64,000 bases of DNA from an uncultured Pseudomonadales bacterium (lineage in GTDB: Bacteria; Pseudomonadota; Gammaproteobacteria; Pseudomonadales; Pseudohongiellaceae). Position numbers and translations under genes: made by a program. Below the pieces are notes generated by a model. That model saw only the letters and a list, made by a program, of their open reading frames with translations. It was not told where the DNA came from and searched no databases. The stretch is from contig CALTDI010000010.1 in assembly GCA_943842505.1 (NCBI GenBank), positions 124,001-188,000 of the forward strand, given 5' to 3'. This document shows, piece after piece, positions 55,504 to 63,802 of this stretch; positions within the stretch are counted from its first letter, which is position 1, and each line of letters starts with the position of its first letter.

Positions 55504-55946
55504 TACGAAAGATGTCTCTTAACGATAGAATTAGGACACAGTCTAACGCCTGCACCTACTATGCGCGCAAGTATTATTTCCCATTCAAGGTGTAAATCAG
55601 GGATATAACGAGAATCTCTTCTATTTTTGCACCTAGGGTTGAGCGTTTCCTACAAAATCACCACTGACCGCTGTGGGTCGATAGCGGTCATAAGGCCAGA
55701 TTCTTGGATGTTATGAGAAATGGACAGCTTTTAGACCAGAGCGGACGTTACAAATATTCCTTAACGTATGAAATTCGTGGGTTGGCTCTAACGGCAGCTA
55801 TCGACCCGAAGCTGTCATTCGATGTTTTTCAGAATGTCTCAATTTCTGCTTCCGAAAGCGGACATAGCGGGTATAAACCCTACTGTGCTAGGCTCTGGCG
55901 CTAATAATTAAGAAAAAACTAGTCCCCCTATTTTGGGAACGCTGTT
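55504..55946. other. Repeat-rich intergenic region
   Basis: No gene is seen in these 443 bases. The right half is made of four dispersed-repeat copies. A 66-codon open frame (55704-55904) is built from repeats and is not believed. Confidence 0.5.
55663..55875. repeat. Cluster of four dispersed palindromic repeats at about 60-bp spacing
   Basis: Copies at about 55663-55692 (TGACCGCTGTGGGTCGATAG, then CGGTCA), 55723-55750 (ACAGCTTTTAGACCAGAGCG, then GACGTT), 55787-55821 (ACGGCAGCTATCGACCCGAA, then GCTGTCATT) and 55848-55875 (CTGCTTCCGAAAGCGGACAT). Each is an imperfect inverted repeat. The spacers are not conserved. Confidence 0.65.
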
Positions 55947-55964
55947 TGAATCGCTATCAATTCT

Positions 55965-56777
55965 CTAGACACTTAGCAGCCTCTGTTGATAACGCTCTTC
56001 ATACTTTACAGGCGACAGCTGATTATTGGAACTGTGCCGTCGTTTGCTGTTATAAAACATTTCAATGTAATCAAAAATATCACTCCTAGCTGCATCTCTT
56101 GTAGCGTAGGTTTGCCGGCGAATTCGCTCTCGCTTCAGTAACTGGAAAAAGCTCTCGGCCACCGCATTATTATGACAGTTCCCTCGTCGACTCATACTTC
56201 CTTCCAAGCCATGCGTTTTAAGAAAAGACTGCCAGTCATGACTCGTATACTGACTCCCTTGATCTGAATGCACGATTACCTGAGTAGTTGGGCTTCGTCG
56301 CCATACAGCCATTAGCAATGCGTTTAATACGATCTCCTTAGTAATCCGAGATTGCATCGACCAGCCTATTACTTTTCTTGAAAACAGATCCAACACGACA
56401 GCAAGATATAACCAGCCTTCGTGCGTGCGAATATAAGTGATATCCGTCACCCATGCCGCATCTGGCGTAGCCGGATTAAATTGCCGTTGTAACCGATTCG
56501 AGACTACAACATGGGGTTGCCCGCTTCGATGCCGAGGGCGCCGATAACCAATCTGTGCCCGAAGCCCAGCTGCTCGCATTAGCCGATAGACCCGAGCCTC
56601 TCCGCAATACTCACCGTACTCTCGCAAGTCGCTGTAGATCTTCCTGTAACCATAGACCGCACCGCTCTCCAGCCAGAATTGCTTAATCAGGCCTGTGAGC
56701 CGTACATTCGCAACAGCTCGCCTAGACTGCGGTTGTTTTATCCAGGCGGAATAGCCGCTGGGATGCAGGTCTAACAA
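55965..56777 (-). CDS. IS3-family transposase OrfB (DDE integrase core)
   Basis: A 270-residue DDE transposase frame with HTH-like YGYRKIYSDLREYGEYCG and the catalytic residues Asp in WVTDITYIRT, Asp in VHSDQGSQYTS and Glu in AVAESFFQLLKRE. The frame is open upstream to just after a TAG at 56847-56849, including VRCAFIRSHNKAWPVRWLCN, so the natural product extends beyond the ATG-like start at 56777. It is normally made as an OrfAB fusion. Confidence 0.92.
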   Translation of the reverse strand: MLDLHPSGYSAWIKQPQSRRAVANVRLTGLIKQFWLESGAVYGYRKIYSDLREYGEYCGEARVYRLMRAAGLRAQIGYRRPRHRSGQPHVVVSNRLQRQFNPATPDAAWVTDITYIRTHEGWLYLAVVLDLFSRKVIGWSMQSRITKEIVLNALLMAVWRRSPTTQVIVHSDQGSQYTSHDWQSFLKTHGLEGSMSRRGNCHNNAVAESFFQLLKRERIRRQTYATRDAARSDIFDYIEMFYNSKRRHSSNNQLSPVKYEERYQQRLLSV

Positions 56778-56833
56778 GTTGCAGAGCCAGCGAACAGGCC
56801 ATGCCTTATTGTGAGATCTAATAAAGGCGCACC

Positions 56834-57133
56834 TTACTCGGACTGGCTAGCAAAGTACGCCGCGGCTTTTTTTAGGATATCGCGCTCTTCGGTGACGCGT
56901 TTTAACTCCTTCTTAAGCTGGCGAATCTCGGCCTGTTCTGCGGCTAGCACTTGGTGTTTAGCAGAATCAGGTCCGTATTTCTTTTTCCAAGCGTAAAGAC
57001 TGTGCGTTGTGATGCCAAGACGACTCGCCACTTCTGCGACACTGTGGCCTCGATCAACTACTTGCTTGACCGCTTCTATTCTAAATTCTTCTGTGTATCG
57101 ATTGTTGCTCATATTCACCTCTCTTATAGCCAT
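56834..57133 (-). CDS. IS3-family transposase OrfA (HTH)
   Basis: A 99-residue protein: helix-turn-helix (EEFRIEAVKQVVDRGHSVAE, LGITTHSLYAWKKKYG) and a leucine-zipper-like helix (EIRQLKKELKRVTEERDILKK). A run of seven A residues on the coding strand (56867-56873) resembles an IS3 slippery site. However a -1 slip there meets TAG at 56847-56849 before orfB opens, so fusion synthesis may be impaired or use another site. Confidence 0.92.
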   Translation of the reverse strand: MAIREVNMSNNRYTEEFRIEAVKQVVDRGHSVAEVASRLGITTHSLYAWKKKYGPDSAKHQVLAAEQAEIRQLKKELKRVTEERDILKKAAAYFASQSE

Positions 57134-57175
57134 TTTGTATGACTGAAAGGTGTCTAGTAAAGTGATAGCGATTCA

Positions 57176-57350
57176 GTTTGAGGTAACCATTCTCTTTCTT
57201 GAGGTTACTTTCTTCTCAGCTGTTGGCATGACGTTTAGTGTCACCTGCCAGGCGTTGTTTGCCCGTCTCCAGAAACTTCTTCGACCAGCTGTAGTACTGG
57301 CTGGCAGCTATGCCTTCACAAGCACAAATTACTCTGACCCCTTTGATTCC
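57176..57350 (-). pseudogene. Remnant of a different IS3-type OrfA transposase
   Basis: The minus strand reads ICACEGIAASQYYSWSKKFL then ETGKQRLAGDTKRHANS and, after a TGA, EESNLKKENGYLK. This is the HTH and zipper wording of another IS3-family OrfA. It is degenerate, lacks a start, and is cut at 57175 by the insertion described above. Confidence 0.7.
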
Positions 57351-57433
57351 AGATTGATCTCTATTACCACTAGCAACAAGACTGCAATTTACGGTCTAAT
57401 AGCCTGCATAGTATTACCTTAGAGGATGACTGA

Positions 57434-57961
57434 TTGAGCCAGTTTGAGTTTGTATCCGTTGCGGCTTCTCTGGTGATAGCGTTAGCTATTGCCCGACTTG
57501 TTTCCGCTCTTCCATCAGTTATGAATCCTAAGCGGTTCGATTGGCTGCACAGTATCTTTGCCATCTCATTGGTGCTTTTTAGTTTTCAGATCTGGTGGCG
57601 CAGCTGGGGTCATGTTGAGGTTGAATCGTGGTCGTTGCTCAAGATGATTGTACTGATTATCCCCAACATCCTTATTTATTTATGTGCGCTGTTTCTAGTG
57701 GGAGAGAAACCGCAAAAAGTTCGCTCCTGGGCAAGGTTCTTCGATTCTTCCGGTCAGGCGATGTTTGGCGCATTCTTCGCAACGATGCTGGCGATCTTAA
57801 CCCGCAACTATTACCTCGACGGTCTACTACCCGGGCTGCCGGGAATAACCGTAAGTCTGGCGTGCTTAGCTGGCATGGTGTGGCGCAATAGAGTGCTCTG
57901 GTGGGCGATTGTTGTTTTGGTCGACGCTTCCTTTATAGCTGTAATTTTTCGGGAACTATAG
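57434..57961 (+). CDS. Membrane protein of unknown function
   Basis: A 175-residue protein with about five membrane helices (FVSVAASLVIALAIARLVSA, HSIFAISLVLFSFQIWW, MIVLIIPNILIYLCALFL, AMFGAFFATMLAIL, VLWWAIVVLVDASFIAVI). No family was recognised. The start is a TTG with AGAGGA 7 bases upstream. A hairpin (AGCCGAAAG/CTTTCGGCT) lies just downstream at 57989-58011 and may end the transcript. Confidence 0.7.
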   Translation: MSQFEFVSVAASLVIALAIARLVSALPSVMNPKRFDWLHSIFAISLVLFSFQIWWRSWGHVEVESWSLLKMIVLIIPNILIYLCALFLVGEKPQKVRSWARFFDSSGQAMFGAFFATMLAILTRNYYLDGLLPGLPGITVSLACLAGMVWRNRVLWWAIVVLVDASFIAVIFREL

Positions 57962-57975
57962 CCGGCTATGGAAAT

Positions 57976-58011
57976 GATGTCCGCTCACAGCCGAAAGCAA
58001 CCCTTTCGGCT
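57976..58011. repeat. Dispersed palindromic repeat with strong hairpin
   Basis: GATGTCCGCTCACAGCCGAA continues to AGCAACCCTTTCGGCT. AGCCGAAAG pairs with CTTTCGGCT (9 bp). It follows the 57434 gene stop by 15 bp. Confidence 0.6.
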
Positions 58012-58240
58012 AGGAATATTCTCAAAAATTAGTTATATGTCTACTATAGATCCAAAGCTGCAGAGGACTTATCCTTTTCATAGACTTTTAAGTCGCATAT
58101 GCTTAGGAGCAATGCAAAATAGTAGAAGAGAATAACGATAGAATATATAGCTCTAATTGGGACCAATATTGAGCTAGGTTTAACTATATAAGAACAGCCG
58201 AATACAAATATTTCGTTAATTATTAACTAGGATGGGACTA

Positions 58241-58444
58241 ATGTTAGAGAAAGCCTTACAAAGACCGAGGGTCATATTAACTTCATTATGGCTTGTATAC
58301 TGTGTTTTGTTTTTGGGAAGTAACGTCAGTGACGATGGTTCTGTTATAGATCAAACTGGAATAATTATTGACGCGATAATAATGGTTCTATTTGTCATCG
58401 GTTTAATCTGGATGACACTCAAAAAGAAAGAAATAGAGAATTAG
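58241..58444 (+). CDS. Small two-helix membrane protein
   Basis: About 67 residues with two membrane helices (LTSLWLVYCVLFLGSN and IIIDAIIMVLFVIGLIWM) and a basic C-terminal tail (KKKEIEN). The ATG at 58241 has AGGATGGG upstream; an ATG at 58232 is an alternative start. It is AT-rich, unlike the core genes. Function unknown. Confidence 0.55.
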   Translation: MLEKALQRPRVILTSLWLVYCVLFLGSNVSDDGSVIDQTGIIIDAIIMVLFVIGLIWMTLKKKEIEN

Positions 58445-58625
58445 AAAAAGGGCTTTTTGTCGTATTTTGCCCCCCCCAAATACCTCTAATACTCACAAGT
58501 AGTATTATAAATCGCCTGTGGATGCGTTAGGTTGAGTAAATCACAGAATCTGTTTACCTAAATAAAGTCAACTTCTGACCGGAAGCAGCCTTTGACTAAG
58601 AGTAATACAGATAGTGAGGCCAACA

Positions 58626-58684
58626 TATAACAATCAAATCAAAAAGGAGGGGCTACGCGCCCCTATTATTCAGGGCGTTAACGA
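58626..58684 (+). repeat. Integron attC-like site 6 (opposite orientation)
   Basis: On the plus strand: TATAACAATCAAATCAAAAA at the left, hairpin GGAGGGGC/GCCCCTATT, and CAGGGCGTTAACG at the right. The left end matches sites 3 and 1. Its orientation is opposite to sites 1-5. Confidence 0.8.
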
Positions 58685-58710
58685 CTGCTCCTGGCCGGAA
58701 GCGGTCGTTT
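58681..58710. repeat. Dispersed palindromic repeat
   Basis: ACGACTGCTCCTGGCCGGAA then GCGGTCGTTT, a good inverted repeat adjoining attC site 6. Confidence 0.6.
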
Positions 58711-58751
58711 CAAAACGTGGTCTGTCTCAATTTGTCCAAGGAACTAAGACA

Positions 58752-59243
58752 ATGAAAATATTCCCCTCTTCATTTCTACATTTTCTCTGTACTCCCGCCT
58801 TTTATTTCGTCACGTCTCTCATACTTATGCCGGTGACAGTCGCCCAAGCCCAGAGTTTACTCAGCTCAGATGAGCGAGCGGAAATCCACAATCTTTACGC
58901 GCAATACAATCTGGTGCTCGACGCGGGCGATTCCCAGTCTTGGGCTGATACGTTCATTGAAGATGGCAGCTTCAATACCTTTGTCGGGAGGGAGGCACTT
59001 ATAGCTTTCGCCGACGGCTTTGCAACCGCCAATCCGAATACTAGGCACTGGAACAGTAGCATCCGGATTACTCCCACCGCCGATGGAGCGGCGGGTACCG
59101 CTTATCTCATGCTCTGGAAAGTTAGTACGCAGCCGGCAGAAGTCGTTCTCACGGGTATTTACACGGACGAGTTGGTTAAAACCTCGAAAGGTTGGCGGTT
59201 CAAAGCACGGCTAATTGAGGTCGACCAGCCCGCGAATCCTTGA
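58752..59243 (+). CDS. Exported SnoaL/NTF2-like protein
   Basis: About 163 residues. A signal peptide (ending TVAQAQS) is followed by an NTF2/SnoaL-like cone fold: IHNLYAQYNLVLDAGDSQSW, FIEDGSFNTFVGREALIAF, TRHWNSSIRITPTADGA and GIYTDELVKTSKGWRF. Such proteins are isomerases or dehydratases or simple ligand binders; no activity is assigned. The ATG at 58752 has AAGGAA upstream. The frame is open earlier, but that part consists of attC and repeat sequence. Confidence 0.8.
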   Translation: MKIFPSSFLHFLCTPAFYFVTSLILMPVTVAQAQSLLSSDERAEIHNLYAQYNLVLDAGDSQSWADTFIEDGSFNTFVGREALIAFADGFATANPNTRHWNSSIRITPTADGAAGTAYLMLWKVSTQPAEVVLTGIYTDELVKTSKGWRFKARLIEVDQPANP

Positions 59244-59272
59244 AGAAACAGGGACAGGCCACGTTTTTCGAA

Positions 59273-59303
59273 CGTTCGTCCCTGACCGAAGCAGACTTTC
59301 AAC
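59273..59303. repeat. Dispersed palindromic repeat, last copy
   Basis: AACGTTCGTCCCTGACCGAA then GCAGACTTTC. It is the rightmost copy; none is seen beyond 59.3 kb. Confidence 0.5.
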
Positions 59304-59501
59304 AGGTCTCAGGGCACAACGCCATGATCAAATAAATCAAGGTGTTACAAAGCTGAGAAGTTGGCTCACTGGGACAGAACCTTCGTGTAGAGATCAATAT
59401 CGAGCAGTGGTTGGGAATTAGGCAATCAGACTGGCACTGAAGTCTGCTCGGCGGTATTCTACTTCTTCGGTAAATAAGCATCGAAGCAAGGCGAATACCC
59501 T

Positions 59502-60848
59502 ATGTCCTCCGTCATCTATCCAGTTACTAATCTGAAGTCTGTCGAGCAGATCAATATTGTCAGGGGCAAGGGTGTCTATGTCTATGACGATGCCGGCAAT
59601 CAATATCTAGAGGGTCTGTCGGGGCTCTGGTGTTCCGCCCTGGGCTACGGCAACGAAGAGTTGATCGAAGCCATCAGCTCGCAGCTACATACTCTTTCCT
59701 ACAGCCATCTGTTTGGTGGTCGCACTCACCCCGCTGTCATGGAGCTGTCCGACCGGCTCGCTGCCATGGTGCCGCTTAAGGATGCCAAGATATTCTTCAG
59801 TAATTCCGGCAGCGAGGCGAATGACTCGCAGATAAAGATGCTGCGCTATTACGCCAATGCTATAGGCAAGCCTGAGAAGAAGAAAATTATTGCGCTGGAC
59901 CGAGGTTATCACGGTGTGACTGTTGCCGCGGCGGCGCTTACTGGTCTGCCGGTAATGCACAGTCATTTCGACTTGCCTGTGGATGCCCTCGGCATTCTGC
60001 GCGCCGATTGCCCGCATTATTTTCGCGGTAGAGTCGGTGCAGAAACCGAAGAGGAATTCGTGGCGCGCCTGCTGACAAACCTCCAGCAACTCATTCATGA
60101 CGAGGGCGCCGACACTATCGCGGCCTTCATTGCCGAGCCGCTAATGGGTGCCGGTGGTGTGATCGTGTCACCGGAGGGCTATCTGCCGCAGGTTCAGGCC
60201 CTGCTCAATGAGAACGATATTTTCCTCTGGGCCGATGAGGTGATCTGCGGTTTTGGTAGAACGGGTAATGACTTCGGTTCCACCACCATGGGAATACAGC
60301 CGGACATCATGAGCCTGGCGAAGCAACTTTCCTCAGCCTATGTTCCAATTAGCGCGGCCGTTATTCCCGGTGCCATGTATGAGGCAATGATTGAGCAGAG
60401 CGCCGAGGTCGGTGTCTTTGGTCATGGTTATACCTACACGGGGCACCCCGTAGCCTGCGCTGCGGCATTGAAGGCATTAGAGATTTATGAGCGAGACGAG
60501 CTGTTCGCCAGGGCGGCGAAGCAGGGTGCGTACATGCAGTCCCGCTTGCAGGAATTTGCAGGCCATGAGCTTGTGGGTGAAGTGCGCGGCAAAGGTCTCA
60601 TCGGCGCGATTGAACTGGTGGCGAATAAAGAAACGGGCCAGGCATTTACCGATGGCAGGGTAGGGGCCTTTGCGCAGCGCGCCTGCCAGGACGAAGGTTT
60701 ATTGCTTCGTGCCGTGGCTGGAAACTCCGTCGCCTTCTGTCCTCCTCTGATAATAGAAGAAGCACAGATCGATGAGATGATTGAGAAATTCGCCAGGGCT
60801 CTCGATGCCTCGTATGAATTTGCGAAAAAAGAGAAACTGATTACTTAG
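59502..60848 (+). CDS. Class III PLP-dependent aminotransferase (omega type)
   Basis: A 448-residue aminotransferase. The PLP-binding Asp lies in WADEVICGFGRTG and the Schiff-base Lys in MSLAKQLSSAYVPIS. SNSGSEANDSQIKMLRYY is the cofactor-phosphate region. Substrates are likely omega-amino acids, diamines or amines with pyruvate, by family inference. It is followed 40 bp later by an amidohydrolase lipoprotein gene on the same strand. Confidence 0.93.
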   Translation: MSSVIYPVTNLKSVEQINIVRGKGVYVYDDAGNQYLEGLSGLWCSALGYGNEELIEAISSQLHTLSYSHLFGGRTHPAVMELSDRLAAMVPLKDAKIFFSNSGSEANDSQIKMLRYYANAIGKPEKKKIIALDRGYHGVTVAAAALTGLPVMHSHFDLPVDALGILRADCPHYFRGRVGAETEEEFVARLLTNLQQLIHDEGADTIAAFIAEPLMGAGGVIVSPEGYLPQVQALLNENDIFLWADEVICGFGRTGNDFGSTTMGIQPDIMSLAKQLSSAYVPISAAVIPGAMYEAMIEQSAEVGVFGHGYTYTGHPVACAAALKALEIYERDELFARAAKQGAYMQSRLQEFAGHELVGEVRGKGLIGAIELVANKETGQAFTDGRVGAFAQRACQDEGLLLRAVAGNSVAFCPPLIIEEAQIDEMIEKFARALDASYEFAKKEKLIT

Positions 60849-60888
60849 AACACTGTGCACAAAATTAATAAACTAGGACGCAGCAAAA

Positions 60889-62556
60889 ATGAAGAAAATT
60901 AAGTATGTAGTTCTCCTGACAAGCCTGCTGGTTTTTCTCTCATCTTGTCAGCCAGAGCAGGAGACGGCGACCGTCTCTGCAGAGAAGATAGCGGCAGACC
61001 TTATATTAAATAACGGCAAGATCGTTTCCGTGGATGAGGCCTTTAGCATTCATGACACCCTCGTCGTGAGCGACGGGCGAGTGGTGGAACTGGGCGATGC
61101 CTCGCTGCTGGACAAATATTCCGCAACTACTGTGCGCGACCTGCAGGGCAAGACGCTTATTCCCGGTTTTATCGATTCCCACACGCATATTCGTGGCCGA
61201 CCGCGTCGCTATATCGAGCTAAGCGAGGTCAACTCTATCGCCGAGATGCAGGATCTTATTCGTGCCAAGGCTGCCGAACTGGGTGAGGGCGAGTGGATTA
61301 CCGGCTACGGCTGGTCGGAAGATGAGCTGGCGGAGGGGCGCAAGCCGCTTCGTGGCGATCTGGATATCGCAGCACCGAACAATCCGATCACCTTTACCAG
61401 GGCGGGAGGCCATAGTGCGGTTGTTAGTACCTTGGCTCTGGAGCTAGCGAATATTACTGACGAGACTCCCGACCCTGAGGGCGGGGTTATCGAACGTGAC
61501 GAGAATGGGGTGGCGAATGGAGTTATTCGCGAGCGTCAGGAAATCGTCGGTAGGCTGGTGCCGGATTCAACTTACGAAGAACTGATTGCAAGCCTGGAGA
61601 TCAATCTTGGCGATCTTCTGGCGAAGGGAATTACCAGCATCACAGATGCCTCCAAACGCCCCGATGAATATGCGATGTGGGAAGAGCTGTACGCAAAGCC
61701 GGGGGTAAATCTACCGCGCTCTGCGATTCAATTTCAATGGTTCGAACCCGAGGCGACTGCCGAGTTAAAGGCCAGGGTTGGCGATGGTAATGAATTTCTC
61801 AAGATCGGCCCCATCAAGATATTTGCCGATGGTGGCTTTACCGGCCCCGCAGCCTTCACCAAGGAGCCCTACCTGAATCAGGGTGACTATCGTGGTTATC
61901 TCAATATGCCCGAAGAAGAACTGGTCAGCCTGATCAACGAGGTGCACGATGCTGGCTGGCAGATGGGCATCCATGCGATTGGCGATGCGGCTATCGAGCT
62001 GGTGGTAGACACGCTCGCCGATGCACTCACGCGAAACCCAAGGGAAGATCACCGCAGCTACCTCAATCATTTCTCGATGCGTCCGTCCGATGCAACCATG
62101 GAGAAGATGGCGCAGCACGGCATCCATATTACGCAGCAGCCCAACTTCACCTATACCCTGGAAGGCCGTTACGTGGCGAACCTGGATGGTTGGCGACTGG
62201 AGCATAACAATCCGGTTCGCTCACCTATGGACCACGGCATCCATGTCGCTATTTCCAGCGATATCCTGCCTATAGGTCCTCTAGTGGGCATCTATGCCGC
62301 CGTGACCCGAAAGGGTATGAGTGGCAGAGTCTTCGGCGCAGACGAGGCCATCACCATCGAAGAGGCGATTCAGGGCTACACGATCAAGGGTGCCTATCTG
62401 GGCTTCGAGGAAGACATCAAGGGATCCCTCGAGCCCGGTAAGCTGGCGGATATGATTGTCCTCTCCAAAGACATTCTCACCGTCGATGCAGAAGAGATTA
62501 TGGGCATAGAGATCGAACAAACCTATGTGGGTGGTAATTTGGTATTCCAAAACTAG
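60889..62556 (+). CDS. YtcJ-like amidohydrolase, lipoprotein
   Basis: A 555-residue protein with a lipoprotein signal (FLSSC, Cys20). The amidohydrolase fold is shown by GFIDSHTHIRGRP (metal ligands), GWQMGIHAIGDAAIELVVD and the late SSDILPIGPL. It belongs to the YtcJ-type amidohydrolase_3 group, which hydrolyse N-acyl or amide bonds. It would act in the periplasm or at the inner membrane surface. With the aminotransferase upstream and the exported protein downstream it may form one operon. Confidence 0.9.
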   Translation: MKKIKYVVLLTSLLVFLSSCQPEQETATVSAEKIAADLILNNGKIVSVDEAFSIHDTLVVSDGRVVELGDASLLDKYSATTVRDLQGKTLIPGFIDSHTHIRGRPRRYIELSEVNSIAEMQDLIRAKAAELGEGEWITGYGWSEDELAEGRKPLRGDLDIAAPNNPITFTRAGGHSAVVSTLALELANITDETPDPEGGVIERDENGVANGVIRERQEIVGRLVPDSTYEELIASLEINLGDLLAKGITSITDASKRPDEYAMWEELYAKPGVNLPRSAIQFQWFEPEATAELKARVGDGNEFLKIGPIKIFADGGFTGPAAFTKEPYLNQGDYRGYLNMPEEELVSLINEVHDAGWQMGIHAIGDAAIELVVDTLADALTRNPREDHRSYLNHFSMRPSDATMEKMAQHGIHITQQPNFTYTLEGRYVANLDGWRLEHNNPVRSPMDHGIHVAISSDILPIGPLVGIYAAVTRKGMSGRVFGADEAITIEEAIQGYTIKGAYLGFEEDIKGSLEPGKLADMIVLSKDILTVDAEEIMGIEIEQTYVGGNLVFQN

Positions 62557-62648
62557 CGGCCTGTGTGTTTGCTTTGCCCGCTACTACGCGCAGCAATAAA
62601 AAGTTAAAGAAATACGATACAAAAATAATAGGTAAAAAGGAGAATCCC

Positions 62649-63626
62649 GTGAGCAGAAGATTCCTAAGTAGAGCCGTTGCCTTATCCCTGGCCGCCGCGC
62701 CCGCGCTGATGGCGCAGTCCTCGAGCATCCCGCGCACCGAGCACGGTGTGCCAGATTTTCAGGGCACCTATACCTTCAGAACCCTAACGCCCTTGAATAG
62801 ACCTCCCGAACTCGCCGACAAGGCGACGCTTACCGAGGAAGAGGCGGCGGAATGGGCTGCCTTCGAGAATAGACGACAGAATCGTGACTTGATCATCGAT
62901 TCGGTCGGCGGCGCGGGCTATCCGCCGGGGGTAATCTCCTATAACGAGTTCTGGTATGAGCGCGGCGTCGAAACGATCGCCGATCGCAGAACCTCCTTAG
63001 TGTACGACCCGCCGAATGGTCGCGTGCCGCCGCTGAATGCAGTGGGTAAAGAGCGAGCCGCCGAGAGGTCGGAAAAGCTCAGACTAAGCGAAGGCCCTGA
63101 GGCGAGAACGCTGAATGATCGCTGTCTGCTGAATGCTCGCACCGGGCCGCCGATGATATCGGGGTCCTATAACAACAATATGCAGCTGGTGCAGACTAAG
63201 GATCACGTGATGATTCTGAGTGAGATGATTCATCACGCGCGCATTATACGCTTCGATGATGAGCACCATACCAGGCAGCTGAAATGGGAAGGGGACTCGA
63301 TCGCGCATTGGGATGGAGACACGCTGGTAATCAATACGCAAAACTATTACTACCCCAATGGCTGGAGGAATACATCGAAGGCGATGCAGGTCGAGGAGCG
63401 TTTCACCTGGCTCGATGAGAACACCTTAGACTATGACTTCACCGTCGAAGACCCGAATACCTGGGACGTCTCCTGGTCGGCAAGACTGCCCATGCGCCGC
63501 ATCGAAGACCCTATCTATGAGTATGCCTGCCACGAGGGCAACCACGGGCTAGCCGGAATTTTGGCCGGTTGGAGACGCTACGAATCCATGGGCATGAATG
63601 GTGATGGTACGCCTAAGGAAGACTAG
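62649..63626 (+). CDS. Exported protein of unknown function
   Basis: About 325 residues. A GTG at 62649 is chosen as start: AAGGAGA lies 5 bases before it and the encoded SRRFLSRAVALSLAAAPALMA is a signal sequence with an Arg pair. The body has VPDFQGTYTFRTLTPLNRP, NNNMQLVQTKDHVMILSEMI and WSARLPMRRIEDPIYEYACH. The final part is rich in Trp and Tyr. Similar proteins are seen near amidohydrolases in marine bacteria, but I do not know a function. An earlier frame start at 62565 is unsupported. Confidence 0.7.
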   Translation: MSRRFLSRAVALSLAAAPALMAQSSSIPRTEHGVPDFQGTYTFRTLTPLNRPPELADKATLTEEEAAEWAAFENRRQNRDLIIDSVGGAGYPPGVISYNEFWYERGVETIADRRTSLVYDPPNGRVPPLNAVGKERAAERSEKLRLSEGPEARTLNDRCLLNARTGPPMISGSYNNNMQLVQTKDHVMILSEMIHHARIIRFDDEHHTRQLKWEGDSIAHWDGDTLVINTQNYYYPNGWRNTSKAMQVEERFTWLDENTLDYDFTVEDPNTWDVSWSARLPMRRIEDPIYEYACHEGNHGLAGILAGWRRYESMGMNGDGTPKED

Positions 63627-63802
63627 CGCTAAGTCGGGGATAGACGCGTTCGTTGGCATTGCTAGCGTACGCGTATAATCCCTGTAGCTTAGACATTCAA
63701 GATGCCGGCGCTCGCCATTATTCAACTCCCTCCCCGCAAAAACCTATCCTATCCCCTATGCTATAGTCGGGCAGCGTTTAATCAATTAGCAGATAGAAAG
63801 TA

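Larger units (their letters stand above)
55947..57175 (-). mobile_element. IS3-family insertion sequence with intact ends
   Basis: Terminal inverted repeats begin TGAATCGCTATCA at 55947 and, inverted, at 57175; they continue with CTAGACAC in common. A 3-bp target duplication GTT flanks it (55944-55946 and 57176-57178), as expected for the IS3 family. The element is 1229 bp long and carries orfA and orfB on the minus strand. It interrupts an older transposase remnant. Confidence 0.93.
58445..58751. other. Intergenic region with attC site 6 and two repeats
   Basis: It holds an eight-base C-run (58471-58478), a dispersed repeat at 58570-58595 (CTTCTGACCGGAAGCAGCCT), attC site 6 and another repeat at 58681-58710. 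Confidence 0.6.

Noticed and set aside
55663-55875. CRISPR array
   Set aside because: Repeats are divergent imperfect palindromes, spacers are about 30-35 bp but repeats are not identical, and no cas genes are in the window.
55704-55904. A 66-codon open frame
   Set aside because: It is built from three copies of the dispersed repeat and has no coding signature.
56867-56873. A7 run as a working -1 frameshift site of the IS3 element
   Set aside because: The -1 frame reaches TAG at 56847-56849 before orfB opens, so I note it only as a possible defect.
57150-57422. A 90-codon plus-strand open frame beginning in the IS end
   Set aside because: It starts inside the IS terminal repeat; the opposite strand reads as a transposase OrfA remnant, which explains the sequence better.
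51311-59500. Integron integrase gene
   Set aside because: No tyrosine recombinase pattern in any frame of the island; hence the CALIN interpretation.
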